Part shown: piece by piece, positions 27,173-36,897 of the stretch
Numbering within the stretch: the stretch's first letter is position 1
How the letters are laid out: every line of letters starts with the position of its first letter
Origin: Flagellimonas myxillae
GTDB taxonomy: Bacteria > Bacteroidota > Bacteroidia > Flavobacteriales > Flavobacteriaceae
Direction of reading: 5' to 3'
NCBI RefSeq assembly: GCF_023502235.1
Contig: NZ_JAMFLY010000002.1
Coordinates: 124,001 to 188,000 of the forward strand
Length of the DNA: 64,000 nucleotides
The notes under the pieces: generated by a model
Databases searched by the model: none
What the model was told of the DNA's origin: nothing
The model's input: only the letters and a program-made list of their open reading frames with translations
Made by a program: the position numbers and the translations under genes

Positions 27173-28858
27173 ATGTCGGAAGAAGAGCGATCGCTGAATT
27201 TTATAGAGCACATCATTGAAGATGATCTAAGGGATGGATATGAAAAGGAAGGGTTACGTTTCCGCTTCCCTCCTGAACCTAATGGGTACCTCCATATTGG
27301 CCATGCCAGCTCCATTTGTTTAAATTTTGGATTGGGACTTAGGTACCAAGCACCTGTGAACTTAAGGTTCGATGATACCAACCCAGCCAAGGAAGAAAAG
27401 GAATATGTGGAGGCGATAAAGGCTGACGTTTCATGGTTGGGATTTGAGTGGGACACCGAATGCTATGCCTCCGATTATTTTGGGCAGCTCTATGATTGGG
27501 CCGTTGAATTGATCAAGCAAGGAAAAGCCTATGTGGACAGCCAATCTTCAGACCAAATAGCTGAACAGAAAGGGACTCCGACCGAACCTGGAACAGAAAG
27601 TCCATTCAGGAACCGTTCTGTAGAGGAAAACCTGACCCTTTTTGAAGGGATGAAGAACGGTGAATTTGAGGAAGGAGAACATGTTCTAAGGGCAAAAATT
27701 GATATGGCCTCGAGCAATATGTTAATGCGGGACCCTATTATGTACCGTATTCTACACAAGGCACACCACCGCACAAATACCGATTGGTGTATTTATCCGA
27801 TGTATGATTGGACCCATGGAGAGAGCGATTATATTGAACAAGTCTCCCATTCCTTGTGCACACTGGAATTTTTGCCTCACAGGGAACTATATGATTGGTT
27901 TTTGGACCAATTGGTAGAATCTAATAAATTAAGACCGAAACAGCGGGAATTTGCCCGAAGAAACCTTAGCCACACCGTTGTTAGCAAGAGGAAGTTGCTG
28001 CAATTGGTGGAAAATGGCGTAGTATCTGGCTGGGACGATCCGAGAATGCCCACAATATCGGGCTTGCGAAGAAGGGGGTATACCCCGGAGTCTATCCGAA
28101 ACTTTGCAAACACCATTGGAATTGCCAAACGGGAAAATGTGGTAGATGTTTCCCTATTGGAATTTCATGTACGTGAGCATTTGAACAAAATAGCTCCAAG
28201 GGTAATGGCGGTTCTAAATCCGTTAAAAGTGGTCATCACCAATTACGAAGAAGGCAAAGAAGAATGGTTGGAAGCCGAGAACAATCCTGAAGATGCTTCC
28301 GCCGGTAGTAGAAAAGTTCCTTTTTCAAGGGAGCTATATATTGAGCAGGAAGATTTTAGGGAAGAGGCCAACCGAAAATTTTTCAGGCTTAAACTAGGTG
28401 GCGAGGTGCGTTTAAAAAACGGATATATCATCAAGGCTGAAAATTGTACCAAGGATTCGGAAGGCAATGTCATAGAGGTGCAATGTACGTACGACCCAAA
28501 AAGTAGAAGCGGAAGTGGTACGGAAGAAAGCCTAAGAAAAGTGAAGGGTACGTTACACTGGGTTTCAATACCCCATGCCATTGAGGCAGAGGTTCGGATT
28601 TATGACCGTCTTTTTAGTGATGCAACTCCGGATGGTCACAAGGACCAAGAATTTATGGATTTTGTCAATCCTGATTCCCTTAAGAAGGTTACCGGTTTTC
28701 TGGAACCAAGTTTAAAGGATGTAAAAGTGGGTGACAGATTTCAGTTCCAGCGGTTGGGATATTTTAATGTGGATGTTGACTCGACCTCCGAAAATTTGGT
28801 TTTTAATCGGACAGTAACCTTAAGAGATACTTGGGCCAAATTGGAACAAAAAAAGTAG
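27173..28858 (+). CDS. glnS: Glutamine--tRNA ligase
   Basis: A 561-residue class I aminoacyl-tRNA synthetase that charges tRNA-Gln directly. The catalytic core has the HIGH motif (about 41-44, in GYLHIGHAS) and a KMSKS-type loop VVSKRKL (about 268-274). The C-terminal half has the two beta-barrel anticodon-binding domains. It is of GlnRS type rather than GluRS type, judged by the PEPNGYLHIGHA start and by the presence of a separate gltX at 31.4 kb. Own promoter; followed by a hairpin terminator. Confidence 0.96.
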   Translation: MSEEERSLNFIEHIIEDDLRDGYEKEGLRFRFPPEPNGYLHIGHASSICLNFGLGLRYQAPVNLRFDDTNPAKEEKEYVEAIKADVSWLGFEWDTECYASDYFGQLYDWAVELIKQGKAYVDSQSSDQIAEQKGTPTEPGTESPFRNRSVEENLTLFEGMKNGEFEEGEHVLRAKIDMASSNMLMRDPIMYRILHKAHHRTNTDWCIYPMYDWTHGESDYIEQVSHSLCTLEFLPHRELYDWFLDQLVESNKLRPKQREFARRNLSHTVVSKRKLLQLVENGVVSGWDDPRMPTISGLRRRGYTPESIRNFANTIGIAKRENVVDVSLLEFHVREHLNKIAPRVMAVLNPLKVVITNYEEGKEEWLEAENNPEDASAGSRKVPFSRELYIEQEDFREEANRKFFRLKLGGEVRLKNGYIIKAENCTKDSEGNVIEVQCTYDPKSRSGSGTEESLRKVKGTLHWVSIPHAIEAEVRIYDRLFSDATPDGHKDQEFMDFVNPDSLKKVTGFLEPSLKDVKVGDRFQFQRLGYFNVDVDSTSENLVFNRTVTLRDTWAKLEQKK

Positions 28859-29031
28859 TATAGAGACAGGCTATTATTCAGCCAAAGAGCCATTGGTTTT
28901 TCTAATAATCATGGGCTGCCACAGGCGTAAAATAAGCGGGCTTTGAAACAATTCAACCCAACGGTATATTCTTTGGCGGGAAAGGCCATTAGCGGGCTTT
29001 ATTTCGATTATGTGGCCAAAATGAACAAAAA

Positions 29032-29057
29032 ACCCGATTGAAATTATCAGTCGGGTT
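29032..29057. terminator. Bidirectional terminator between glnS and the SPFH gene
   Basis: A stem of ACCCGATTG (29032-29040) with a CAGTCGGGT arm, one G-T wobble, loop AAATTAT. It is flanked by an A-run on the left and a T-run on the right, so it works for both converging genes. The 170 bases between glnS and the hairpin hold no gene I recognise. Confidence 0.8.
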
Positions 29058-29093
29058 TTTTATTTGTCTTAACGGAGCGAATCTTAGAATGAT

Positions 29094-30017
29094 CTACTCT
29101 TTTTTGGGGCTTGACTTTTTCATCTGCTCACCGATCATGTTGCTTGCAGTGAATGATGCCACCATGTTGTTCAACATATCACTTCCAGCTTGTGGAGAGT
29201 TGGGGAGAAGAATGAGGTTTGTGTTCGTTTCTTCACCTATGGATTGAAGGGTGTCGTAGTGTTGGGTAACCACAATAAGAGCAGATGCTTCTTGAGAGTT
29301 TATCCCAACCTTGTTCAAAACTTCTACCGACTCTTCAAGACCTCGTGCAATTTCACGGCGCTGATCGGCGATACCCTGTCCCTGCAATCTTTTACTTTCA
29401 GCTTCGGCCTTAGCTTTTTCAACTATTAAAATTCTTGCGGCATCACCTTCAAATTGTGCTGCAATCTTTTCCCGTTCAGAAGCGTTGATTCGGTTCATGG
29501 CCTCCTTAACCTGGGCATCGGGGTCAATATCGGTCACCAAAGTTTTAATAATGTCATATCCGTATTCCAACATGGCATCTTGCAGTTCGGATTTTACCGC
29601 GATGGCAATGTCATCTTTCTTTACAAAAACATCATCCAGTTTCATTTTTGGAACCTCGGCACGGACCACATCAAAAACATAAGAAGTAATCTGATCGTGG
29701 GGATATTCCAATTTGTAGAAGGCTTCATATACTTTGTCCCTGATTACAACATATTGCACGGACACCTTCAATTTTACAAATACGTCGTCCAGGGTTTTTG
29801 TTTCCACGATAACATCCAACTGTTGGATTTTCAAACTTAATCGACCTGCGATTCGTTGGACAATTGGAATTTTTAATTGGAAACCGGAATTTCTCACACT
29901 GGTAAACCTTCCAAAAGTTTCAATGATTACCGCGGTTTGTTGTTTAACGATAAAGATGAACTTAAAGAATATAAAAAAGCTGAAAAGGACAATGGGAATT
30001 AAGTATGTTAGATTCAT
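29094..30017 (-). CDS. SPFH/band 7 membrane protein (stomatin/QmcA-like)
   Basis: A 307-residue protein with one N-terminal membrane segment (about 3-25) followed by a band-7/SPFH domain: TAVIIETFGRFTSVRNSGFQLKIP, then the QLDVIVETKTLDDVFVKLKVSVQYVV strands. A long charged helix follows (about 180-245: NASEREKIAAQFEGDAARILIVEKAKAEAESKRLQGQG), typical of oligomerising stomatins. Such proteins form membrane microdomain scaffolds and often regulate proteases. There is no NfeD partner next to it. A 7-bp inverted repeat (TACAAAA/TTTTGTA, 30049-30065) lies upstream. Confidence 0.9.
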   Translation of the reverse strand: MNLTYLIPIVLFSFFIFFKFIFIVKQQTAVIIETFGRFTSVRNSGFQLKIPIVQRIAGRLSLKIQQLDVIVETKTLDDVFVKLKVSVQYVVIRDKVYEAFYKLEYPHDQITSYVFDVVRAEVPKMKLDDVFVKKDDIAIAVKSELQDAMLEYGYDIIKTLVTDIDPDAQVKEAMNRINASEREKIAAQFEGDAARILIVEKAKAEAESKRLQGQGIADQRREIARGLEESVEVLNKVGINSQEASALIVVTQHYDTLQSIGEETNTNLILLPNSPQAGSDMLNNMVASFTASNMIGEQMKKSSPKKE

Positions 30018-30115
30018 AATACTGTGATTTTAGATTAGATCTTTAAGGTACAAAACCCTTTTGTATCATCAGTAGGATAATTCATGGATTTGTTACACTG
30101 TTTTATATTCGGCAA

Positions 30116-31345
30116 TCATAAGGATATAGGAACCCTTAATCGCACCCCGGTCTGGATGTCAGGAGTGTTGTTGACTAGCATATCCTGTTGTAGATAAATG
30201 GACAACTCCGTTTTCTTGGTGAACGAATAAATCAAGGACCAATAACTTGGAAATTTATAAAGATGTCTGGCCGCCTCGTGCCACCTTGCTATACGCTCGG
30301 GCACATCTGGAACGTAGTAATCTTCTTCCTTTTTGTTGTTATAGGGAGTTTGTATCCGATAGCCGAGACCGATAGAATGGTAAGCTCCTTTTTTGTTTTT
30401 ACGAGCATACTCGAAATGGCCATCAAAGCTTCCATAATAAGAACTCGTTCCTAAATCAATTTGGTTTTTGTTGAATTGTATAAATCCTCTGCGAAGCAGA
30501 TTTATGCCCAACCCCAATTGCCATTTCCCTTTTCCCTTCGGATTAAGGACCTTGATTCCCGCAGCTGAAATCCCTAGGTCCATTGAGGAGTTATAAGGAC
30601 TTAGGTTAACACCCAAGTGCGTTCCAAAGTTGAGTGAAATGTTTTTCTGATTGAACCACGTAGGATAGTGGTAATATGCCAGGTCGATTCCTGAGAAAAC
30701 AAACGAACCCGAACCGATGTTCATGCTTTGGCCATTTCTATCGGTGTATCTAATGGAGGCATTGTCCAATCCTCGGATTCGACGTCCAAAAGGGTCTTCC
30801 CCTCCAGCTATATTGCTGTGAAAGAATTCAATGAACTGATCACCAGTAAGTATAGAAAATGGAAAGGTTCCCTTGGTGAGCAGGAAGGCTCTTGAAGAAA
30901 TAGTTATTTCGTTGCGCTCTTGGATGGGAAGGGAAAACGCCAGCCGGAAATTTTTGACAACACCGTCATACTGGAAGGAGTAGGTTTGGTGTGGACTGAT
31001 AGCTGCATCAAAATTGTACGTTCTGCTATAAAAGAGGATTTCTTTCATTCGTTCCCGATCGTTGGACGATGTCGGCACCAGCACAGTTACCGGTTGCCCC
31101 CATATATTTCCACTGTCCACTTGAAAGTCAAATTGCTTGGATGAGCTTGGGCTCCTTTTAAAATTGTGTGGCAAGGTGCCGAACAAAATACCAAAAGGAT
31201 GGGTGGCCAATGCATGGGGTTTTGATATCCCATTTTTTTGGAAATTAAAGCTATCCGGCCCGGAGTTTTGGGAGTGCAAATCCTGAATGGAACATACAAA
31301 AACAGCGCATGTAATGAGCAGCACGTAATGTATGTACTTAAACAT
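30116..31345 (-). CDS. Outer-membrane beta-barrel protein, DUF3187-like
   Basis: A 409-residue exported protein: signal peptide ending LHSQ, then a long run of alternating amphipathic strands with aromatic girdles and a final strand ending in RLRVPISL, as in outer-membrane barrels. The overall pattern (an ATHPFGILFGTLPHNFKRSP segment, a middle GEDPFGRRIRGLDNASIRY loop and a YSFTKKTELSIYLQQDM near-terminal strand) resembles DUF3187 proteins, whose function is not known. It is read leftward from between gltX and the SPFH gene. I am sure it is a real gene but not of the family. Confidence 0.65.
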   Translation of the reverse strand: MFKYIHYVLLITCAVFVCSIQDLHSQNSGPDSFNFQKNGISKPHALATHPFGILFGTLPHNFKRSPSSSKQFDFQVDSGNIWGQPVTVLVPTSSNDRERMKEILFYSRTYNFDAAISPHQTYSFQYDGVVKNFRLAFSLPIQERNEITISSRAFLLTKGTFPFSILTGDQFIEFFHSNIAGGEDPFGRRIRGLDNASIRYTDRNGQSMNIGSGSFVFSGIDLAYYHYPTWFNQKNISLNFGTHLGVNLSPYNSSMDLGISAAGIKVLNPKGKGKWQLGLGINLLRRGFIQFNKNQIDLGTSSYYGSFDGHFEYARKNKKGAYHSIGLGYRIQTPYNNKKEEDYYVPDVPERIARWHEAARHLYKFPSYWSLIYSFTKKTELSIYLQQDMLVNNTPDIQTGVRLRVPISL

Positions 31346-31397
31346 GAGGTTTTTAGCAAGGTTGGTTAACCTACTAAAAATAGCAATTAATTCATGA

Positions 31398-32912
31398 TTA
31401 AGAGGAGGTTAGGGCAGTTATCCCGTTGTTGATTCTTTGGATGGCCTCCTCACGACCTATCATTTCTAGGATATCAAACAGGTGGGGTCCCTTCAGGTCT
31501 CCTACCAAAAGCAATCGCAAAGGCCCCATCACCTTACCAAAAGAAAGCTCGTTGTTGGTGATCCAATCTTTAATTTTGGACTCCAATTCCGAAGAGCTGT
31601 ATGGAGTTGTGTTTTTTACAATGGCGGCTACTTCGGACATAAGTTCGGGTGTTCCTTCTTTCCATTGTTTTTTAGCGGCCTTTTCATTGTAGGTTTGTGG
31701 AGCTTCGAAGAAGTAGCTTCCCAGGCCCCAAAAGTCACCGACGAAATTCGCGCGTTCCTTTATCATGGCTACAACTTTGGTAATGTACCCTGTGTCAGCT
31801 GCCTTTTCCGAATTGGACTTTTCTGCCAGTATGGGCAAAAAAGCTTGCGCCAACGCTTCGTTGGATTTTAGTTGAAGATAGTTGTGGTTGTACCATTTTG
31901 TTTTTTCGGGATCAAAGCGCGCACCTGATTTGTTTACCCGTTCCAAGCTAAAACTTTGTATGAGCTCGTCCATGTTAAACACTTCCTGTTCTGTGCCCGG
32001 ATTCCAACCCAGGAGGGCTAAAAAGTTCACCACCGCTTCTGGGAAATAGCCCGCTTCTTTATAGCCCATAGACTCGTTCCATGAAAGGGGGAACACAGGG
32101 AAACCACCCTTTTCTCCATCTCGTTTACTTAGCTTTCCTTTTCCCACTGGCTTCATAATAAGTGGAAGGTGTGCAAATTTTGGAGCACCCCACCCAAAAG
32201 CGTCATATAAAAGTTGGTGCAAGGCTAGGGAAGGCAACCATTCCTCTCCTCGAATCACATGGGATATTTCCATAAGATGATCATCCACAATATTGGCCAA
32301 ATGGTAGGTGGGCATTCCGTCACTTTTAAAGAGCACTTTGTCGTCCAGGGTGTTGGTGTCTATACTGATTTCGCCTCGAATAAGGTCCTTCAGAACCAAG
32401 GTTTCATCTTGTGGGGATTTAAACCGAATCACGAAGTTTTCCCCGGCATCCAATTTTGCTTTTACCTCCTCTTCCGTTAGGGAAAGTGAATTGGTTAGCT
32501 TATTTCTATTGTGCCAATTGTATATAAAAGTTTTTCCTTTTAGTTCGTGATCCTTTCTATGATGGTCTAAAGCCTCGGGTGTATCGAAAGCATAATAGGC
32601 TTTGCCTTGTTCTAGCAGTTGTAGGGCATAGTCCTTGTATAGATGCTTGCGTTCACTTTGACGGTAAGGACCAAAGGACCCTCCTGTGGTTGGACTTTCA
32701 TCAGCTCGGATTCCGCACCAGGATAAGGCCTCCTGAATGTATTTTTCAGCCCCTTCCACATAACGGTTTTGGTCGGTGTCCTCAATACGAAGTATAAAAT
32801 CACCGTTATATTTTTTAGCATACAAATAGTTGAAAAGCGCGGTACGCACTCCACCAATATGGAGGGGACCTGTGGGACTGGGGGCAAAACGAACCCTTAC
32901 TTTGTCGGCCAT
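31398..32912 (-). CDS. gltX: Glutamate--tRNA ligase
   Basis: A 504-residue class I synthetase charging tRNA-Glu. The N terminus is VRVRFAPSPTGPLHIGGVRTALFNYL, containing the HIGH-type HIGG motif, and the KMSKS loop is KLSKRDGEKGG (about 258-268). The C-terminal helical domain binds the anticodon. Length is normal. It is a single gene with its own promoter box. Confidence 0.96.
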   Translation of the reverse strand: MADKVRVRFAPSPTGPLHIGGVRTALFNYLYAKKYNGDFILRIEDTDQNRYVEGAEKYIQEALSWCGIRADESPTTGGSFGPYRQSERKHLYKDYALQLLEQGKAYYAFDTPEALDHHRKDHELKGKTFIYNWHNRNKLTNSLSLTEEEVKAKLDAGENFVIRFKSPQDETLVLKDLIRGEISIDTNTLDDKVLFKSDGMPTYHLANIVDDHLMEISHVIRGEEWLPSLALHQLLYDAFGWGAPKFAHLPLIMKPVGKGKLSKRDGEKGGFPVFPLSWNESMGYKEAGYFPEAVVNFLALLGWNPGTEQEVFNMDELIQSFSLERVNKSGARFDPEKTKWYNHNYLQLKSNEALAQAFLPILAEKSNSEKAADTGYITKVVAMIKERANFVGDFWGLGSYFFEAPQTYNEKAAKKQWKEGTPELMSEVAAIVKNTTPYSSSELESKIKDWITNNELSFGKVMGPLRLLLVGDLKGPHLFDILEMIGREEAIQRINNGITALTSS

Positions 32913-32929
32913 ACTTTTTTGTTTGCTTG

Positions 32930-32937
32930 CAAAGATA
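32930..32937 (-). promoter_or_regulatory. Promoter -7 box of gltX
   Basis: Minus-strand TATCTTTG fits TAnnTTTG exactly, 17 bases before the gltX ATG. A TTTC (three of four to TTTG) lies 18 bases upstream. Confidence 0.55.
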
Positions 32938-33063
32938 GTTGGACCATAAGGACCAGAAAAGGGCTTTTAAGCCAAATTTTAGGGAGTTTTAAAGGGATTT
33001 AACATAATATTTTCTAGGGTATTCTGGCGTATCGGGTATCTTGGTTTGTAAAAAAGGAGGGAT

Positions 33064-36000
33064 TTGGACAGTTTTCAGGACATTATTGCAAAACTTCAGG
33101 CTTTCACCAAGAAGTACTATACCAAACAGTTGATGCGAGGCGTATTGCTTTTTTTGACCCTCGGGTTATTGTTTTGGATAACGGTTATTTCCTTTGAACA
33201 TTTTTTGTGGCTTAACGAACTTGGTAGGCTTATTCTTTTTCTAATTTTTATATTGGTAGAGGTAGGACTGCTGATAAAGTTTGTTGCCATCCCGTTGGTT
33301 CTTTTATTGGGACTACGAAATGGGATTTCCAACAAGGAGGCGTCTAAGATGATTGCCAGGCACTTTCCGCAAATTGGGGACCGACTTCATAACTTATTGG
33401 ATTTGCGGGAAAGCTCAGAACAGTCGGAATTGTTGCTCGCTAGTATTGAGCAAAGGTCGGCCAAATTAAAAGTCATCCCCTTTAAAGAAGCGATAAACTT
33501 TAGGGAGGTGTTTGGATATGCAAAATATTTTAGTGTACCTCTAATTATTATTGGATGCTATTGGATTTCAGGAAACATTATGTCTTTTTTTGGGTCCCAT
33601 GATCGGGTTGTCAACTATGATGTCGCTTTTAAAAGACCGGCTCCATTTCAGTTTCTATTGCTAAACGAAGATTTGGAGATTCTGGATAACGAGTCCTTGA
33701 ATATTATGGTGGCCATTGAAGGGGAAACGGTTCCAGAAAATGTCACCATGGTAATGGATGGTGAGGAGCTGTTTATGAAATCTAGGGATGGGATTTTTTC
33801 TTATACCTTGAATGCACCTGTGAAGGAAACAAACTTTCATTTTAATGGTGGAAAGTGGAAGTCTAGGGAGTATCAGGTTTCTGTGCTTGAAACCCCCGTA
33901 TTAACCGATTTTTTAATGGAGTTTAACTTTCCCTCTTATCTAAAAAGGGAAGCTGAGGAAGTATCTGGTACTGGCAACGCAGTTATACCAGAAGGCACTG
34001 AGGTAACTTGGAAGATTTTGGGAAATAATCTTGATGAAATCGGATTGGCCTATCGTGATACTTTAGTACAGATTGAAGCCGACAAGAGTCAGTTTGTACA
34101 CCAAATTACGGCCGATGGTGATTTGGAATATGAAATTTCCACTTCCAACAGCAGGGTCCGTAAGCACGAAATTTTGTCGTATAAGCTCGAAGTGGTTAAA
34201 GATGCCTACCCGCGCATCCAAATGGAACAAAGTGTTGATTCCTTAACACCGAATGTATCTTTTTTTGAGGGGCAGGTAAGTGATGATTATGGGGTTTCCG
34301 AAGTTAGGGTAGTTTGTCATCCAACAGGAAATCTTGTTGCACAGCAGAAGTTGGTTTTAGAGCGACCTGGTGTAAACGTGCATCAGTTATATTACACCTT
34401 TCCTTCAGGATTTGATTTACGGCCTGGAGAGGAATATACATTGTTTTTCGAAGTGGTTGACAATGATGGTCTTAGAGGAGGAAAGAAGGTAAGGAGCAGG
34501 TCTTTTACCATGAACTTATTAGACGATAAAGAGTTGAAAACCAAGGAGTTAGATATTAATCGAAATGCGTTGCAGGAACTTGACAATTCTTTGGAGAAAT
34601 ATAAGAACCAACAGGAAGAATTAAGGGAGCTCAAAGATACCGATAGTCAAAGCAAGGAACGAAGTTTTGAAAGGGAAAATAAGATTAAGGATGTATTGGA
34701 AAGGCAACGTCAGCAGGAAAGCTTGATGGAAAAATTCAGTCAGGAGTTAAAGGAGAGTTTGGAAAAGGAGGATAGTGAGCGGAGTAAATTGCTAAAAGAG
34801 AGGTTGGAGCGCCAAGAGATTGAGGCTAGAAAGAATAAAAAGCTGCTTGATGAGCTCAATAAGCTCTCGGACAAAATTGAGCAAGAAGAACTCCAAAAGA
34901 AGTTGGAGGAGCTATCCAAAAAGCAAAGCAGTAATACCAGAAATTTGGAGCAAATTTTGGAGCTCACCAAGAGGTATTATGTTACGGAAAAAATGAAACA
35001 ATTGGCTTCAGAGTTGGATAAGCTATCGGAGCGTCAGAAGATTTTATCCCAAATGAATTTGGGTGATACGTTGGATAATAAGCTACAAAAGCAAGTTGGA
35101 GAGGAGTTTGATAAGCTTTCCGAGGATATAGATGAGCTAAGGAAAGAAAATGAAGGACTTCGAAAACCTATGGAATTCAAGGTTAAACCACAGGACCAAG
35201 AAAGGGTTAAGGAAGACCAGAAGGAAGCACTGGAAGAGATTAATAAGCATCAAGGCATTGACCAAAGTTCAGATAGCCCTAACAGTCAGGAGGCTGCTAA
35301 AATGGCTAGGGAGCGTCAAAAGGCTGCGGCCCAAAAGCTAAAGGAAATGAGCGAGTCAATGCAACAAACATCTTCAGGTGGAGGAGGTTCTGATGTTGTT
35401 GAGGATGCAGAAATGCTTCGACAAATTCTGGATAATTTGGTAACCTTCTCTTTCAAACAGGAAAATCTGTTTGATAAAGTTGAGGCTGCCGATGTCGATA
35501 TTTCCCAATTTTCAACAACGGTGCGGGATCAAAAAGAATTGAGAAGTCTTTTTGAACATGTCGACGACAGCCTGTTTGCACTTTCGTTGCGCAGGGTTGA
35601 GCTATCCGAATTTGTGAATGAACAAATTACCGAAGTATATTATAATATTGATAAATCCTTGGAGAGTATTGCTGAGAATCAGATTTATCAAGGAGCTTCC
35701 TATCAGCAGTATGTGGTTAATGCTACAAATGCCTTAGCTGACTTCTTAGCTAATATTTTAGATAATATGCAGGAAAGCATGAAGCCTGGTCAAGGCAAAG
35801 GCCAAGGACAGGATTTTCAGCTTCCAGATATTATTAAGGGTCAGCAAGGCGTGCAGGAAAAGATGAGTGGGAAGGGACAAGAGGGCAAGTCCGGCGAGGA
35901 AGGTCAACAAGGCAAGGGAGATGAGCAGGGTAGTGACGGAGAAGCTGAAGGGGAGAAGGGCTCCGAAGGCAATACGGGTGAAGAACCACAAAAAGGTTCA

Positions 36001-36483
36001 AATTCCAGTGAGGGGGGTAAAGGCAAGGAACAGGGTTCTGGTACTAATGGGAATGGTGACGGAGAAATGAGCTTGGAACAAATCTATGATATATATAAAG
36101 AGCAACAAGCCATACGCCAACAGTTGGAAAAGCAGCTTAAGGATATGATCAGCAAAGCTGATAGGAATTTGGCCCAAAAGCTTGTGCGGCAGATGGAGGA
36201 TTTTGAAAACGATTTATTGGAAAACGGAATAACGGAGCGCACAAGGAACAAGGCAAACATAATCCAACATGAGTTGCTAAAACTAGAGAATGCAGAACTA
36301 CAGCAGGGAAGGAAAAAAGAACGGGAAGCCAATACGAATACCAATTCTTTTTCAAACCCTATTACTACCAAACCTGCCTTGCTTAAGAGGCGCAAGAATG
36401 AGGTTGAGATATTAAACAGACAAGCCTTACCTTTGCGGCAAAATTACGAGCGAAAGGTTAAGGGTTATTTTGATAATGATTGA
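33064..36483 (+). CDS. DUF4175 family membrane protein with long coiled coil
   Basis: A 1139-residue protein of the Bacteroidota family DUF4175. Hydrophobic segments lie at about 23-45, 53-80 and 155-172. A large beta-rich domain follows (about 190-480). A charged coiled coil runs from about 485 to 760, then a helical domain. A low-complexity region rich in G, Q, E and K spans about 908-1000, before a last helical part. The start is TTG: an in-frame TAA lies five codons upstream, and the next ATG (codon 24) would remove a conserved N-terminal part. A strong AGGAGG ribosome site precedes the TTG, rare in this phylum. It overlaps ybeY by 8 bases. The function is unknown. Confidence 0.85.
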   Translation: MDSFQDIIAKLQAFTKKYYTKQLMRGVLLFLTLGLLFWITVISFEHFLWLNELGRLILFLIFILVEVGLLIKFVAIPLVLLLGLRNGISNKEASKMIARHFPQIGDRLHNLLDLRESSEQSELLLASIEQRSAKLKVIPFKEAINFREVFGYAKYFSVPLIIIGCYWISGNIMSFFGSHDRVVNYDVAFKRPAPFQFLLLNEDLEILDNESLNIMVAIEGETVPENVTMVMDGEELFMKSRDGIFSYTLNAPVKETNFHFNGGKWKSREYQVSVLETPVLTDFLMEFNFPSYLKREAEEVSGTGNAVIPEGTEVTWKILGNNLDEIGLAYRDTLVQIEADKSQFVHQITADGDLEYEISTSNSRVRKHEILSYKLEVVKDAYPRIQMEQSVDSLTPNVSFFEGQVSDDYGVSEVRVVCHPTGNLVAQQKLVLERPGVNVHQLYYTFPSGFDLRPGEEYTLFFEVVDNDGLRGGKKVRSRSFTMNLLDDKELKTKELDINRNALQELDNSLEKYKNQQEELRELKDTDSQSKERSFERENKIKDVLERQRQQESLMEKFSQELKESLEKEDSERSKLLKERLERQEIEARKNKKLLDELNKLSDKIEQEELQKKLEELSKKQSSNTRNLEQILELTKRYYVTEKMKQLASELDKLSERQKILSQMNLGDTLDNKLQKQVGEEFDKLSEDIDELRKENEGLRKPMEFKVKPQDQERVKEDQKEALEEINKHQGIDQSSDSPNSQEAAKMARERQKAAAQKLKEMSESMQQTSSGGGGSDVVEDAEMLRQILDNLVTFSFKQENLFDKVEAADVDISQFSTTVRDQKELRSLFEHVDDSLFALSLRRVELSEFVNEQITEVYYNIDKSLESIAENQIYQGASYQQYVVNATNALADFLANILDNMQESMKPGQGKGQGQDFQLPDIIKGQQGVQEKMSGKGQEGKSGEEGQQGKGDEQGSDGEAEGEKGSEGNTGEEPQKGSNSSEGGKGKEQGSGTNGNGDGEMSLEQIYDIYKEQQAIRQQLEKQLKDMISKADRNLAQKLVRQMEDFENDLLENGITERTRNKANIIQHELLKLENAELQQGRKKEREANTNTNSFSNPITTKPALLKRRKNEVEILNRQALPLRQNYERKVKGYFDND

Positions 36484-36895
36484 ATTTAATTTCCAGTCTG
36501 ATTTTATTTTACAAGAGAAATTAGAGTTCACCGATTGGATAACTAGGGTGATATCTTCCGAGCAAAAGGAGGTGGGTCAATTGGACTATATTTTTTGTTC
36601 GGATGAATACCTTTTGAACCTTAATCAGGAGTATTTAAACCACGACACTTATACTGACATTATCACTTTTGATTACTCAGAAGGGAACCATATTTCCGGT
36701 GATATTTTTATTTCGACGGACCGAGTTAAAGAGAACGCCGAAACCTTTAATGCAGAGTTTAGAATAGAGCTTTTACGGGTGATGTGCCATGGGGTTTTGC
36801 ACCTTATGGGTTATAAGGATAAGACGAAAAATGAGGCTCTAGAGATGAGAAAAAAGGAAGAAGAAAAAATTAAAATGTTCCACGTGGAACCATAG
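36476..36895 (+). CDS. ybeY: Endoribonuclease YbeY (rRNA maturation)
   Basis: A 139-residue metal-dependent RNase involved in 16S rRNA 3'-end maturation and ribosome quality control. The signature [14 protein letters not shown] is seen; it has two of the usual three zinc-binding histidines, with a D in place of the third, as I recall for other Bacteroidota YbeY proteins. The ATG at 36476 was chosen; an in-frame TTG two codons earlier is less likely. It overlaps DUF4175 by 8 bases. Its last codons (MFHVEP) are encoded by a parS-like palindrome. Confidence 0.92.
   Translation: MIEFNFQSDFILQEKLEFTDWITRVISSEQKEVGQLDYIFCSDEYLLNLNQEYLNHDTYTDIITFDYSEGNHISGDIFISTDRVKENAETFNAEFRIELLRVMCHGVLHLMGYKDKTKNEALEMRKKEEEKIKMFHVEP
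36876..36891. other. parS-like ParB-binding palindrome 1
   Basis: TGTTCCACGTGGAACC: the 14-base core GTTCCACGTGGAAC is a perfect palindrome and equals the parS sequence of pseudomonads, close to the Bacillus form TGTTTCACGTGAAACA. It lies inside the last codons of ybeY, just before mnmG. Confidence 0.7.
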
Positions 36896-36897
36896 GT

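Noticed and set aside
28859..29031. Possible small gene or RNA between glnS and its terminator
   Set aside because: Only short frames, no cloverleaf and no known RNA pattern were seen; the GCGGGCTTT motif recurs twice but with no structure.
36470..36475. TTG start for ybeY two codons earlier
   Set aside because: The ATG at 36476 is stronger, and the family starts near it.
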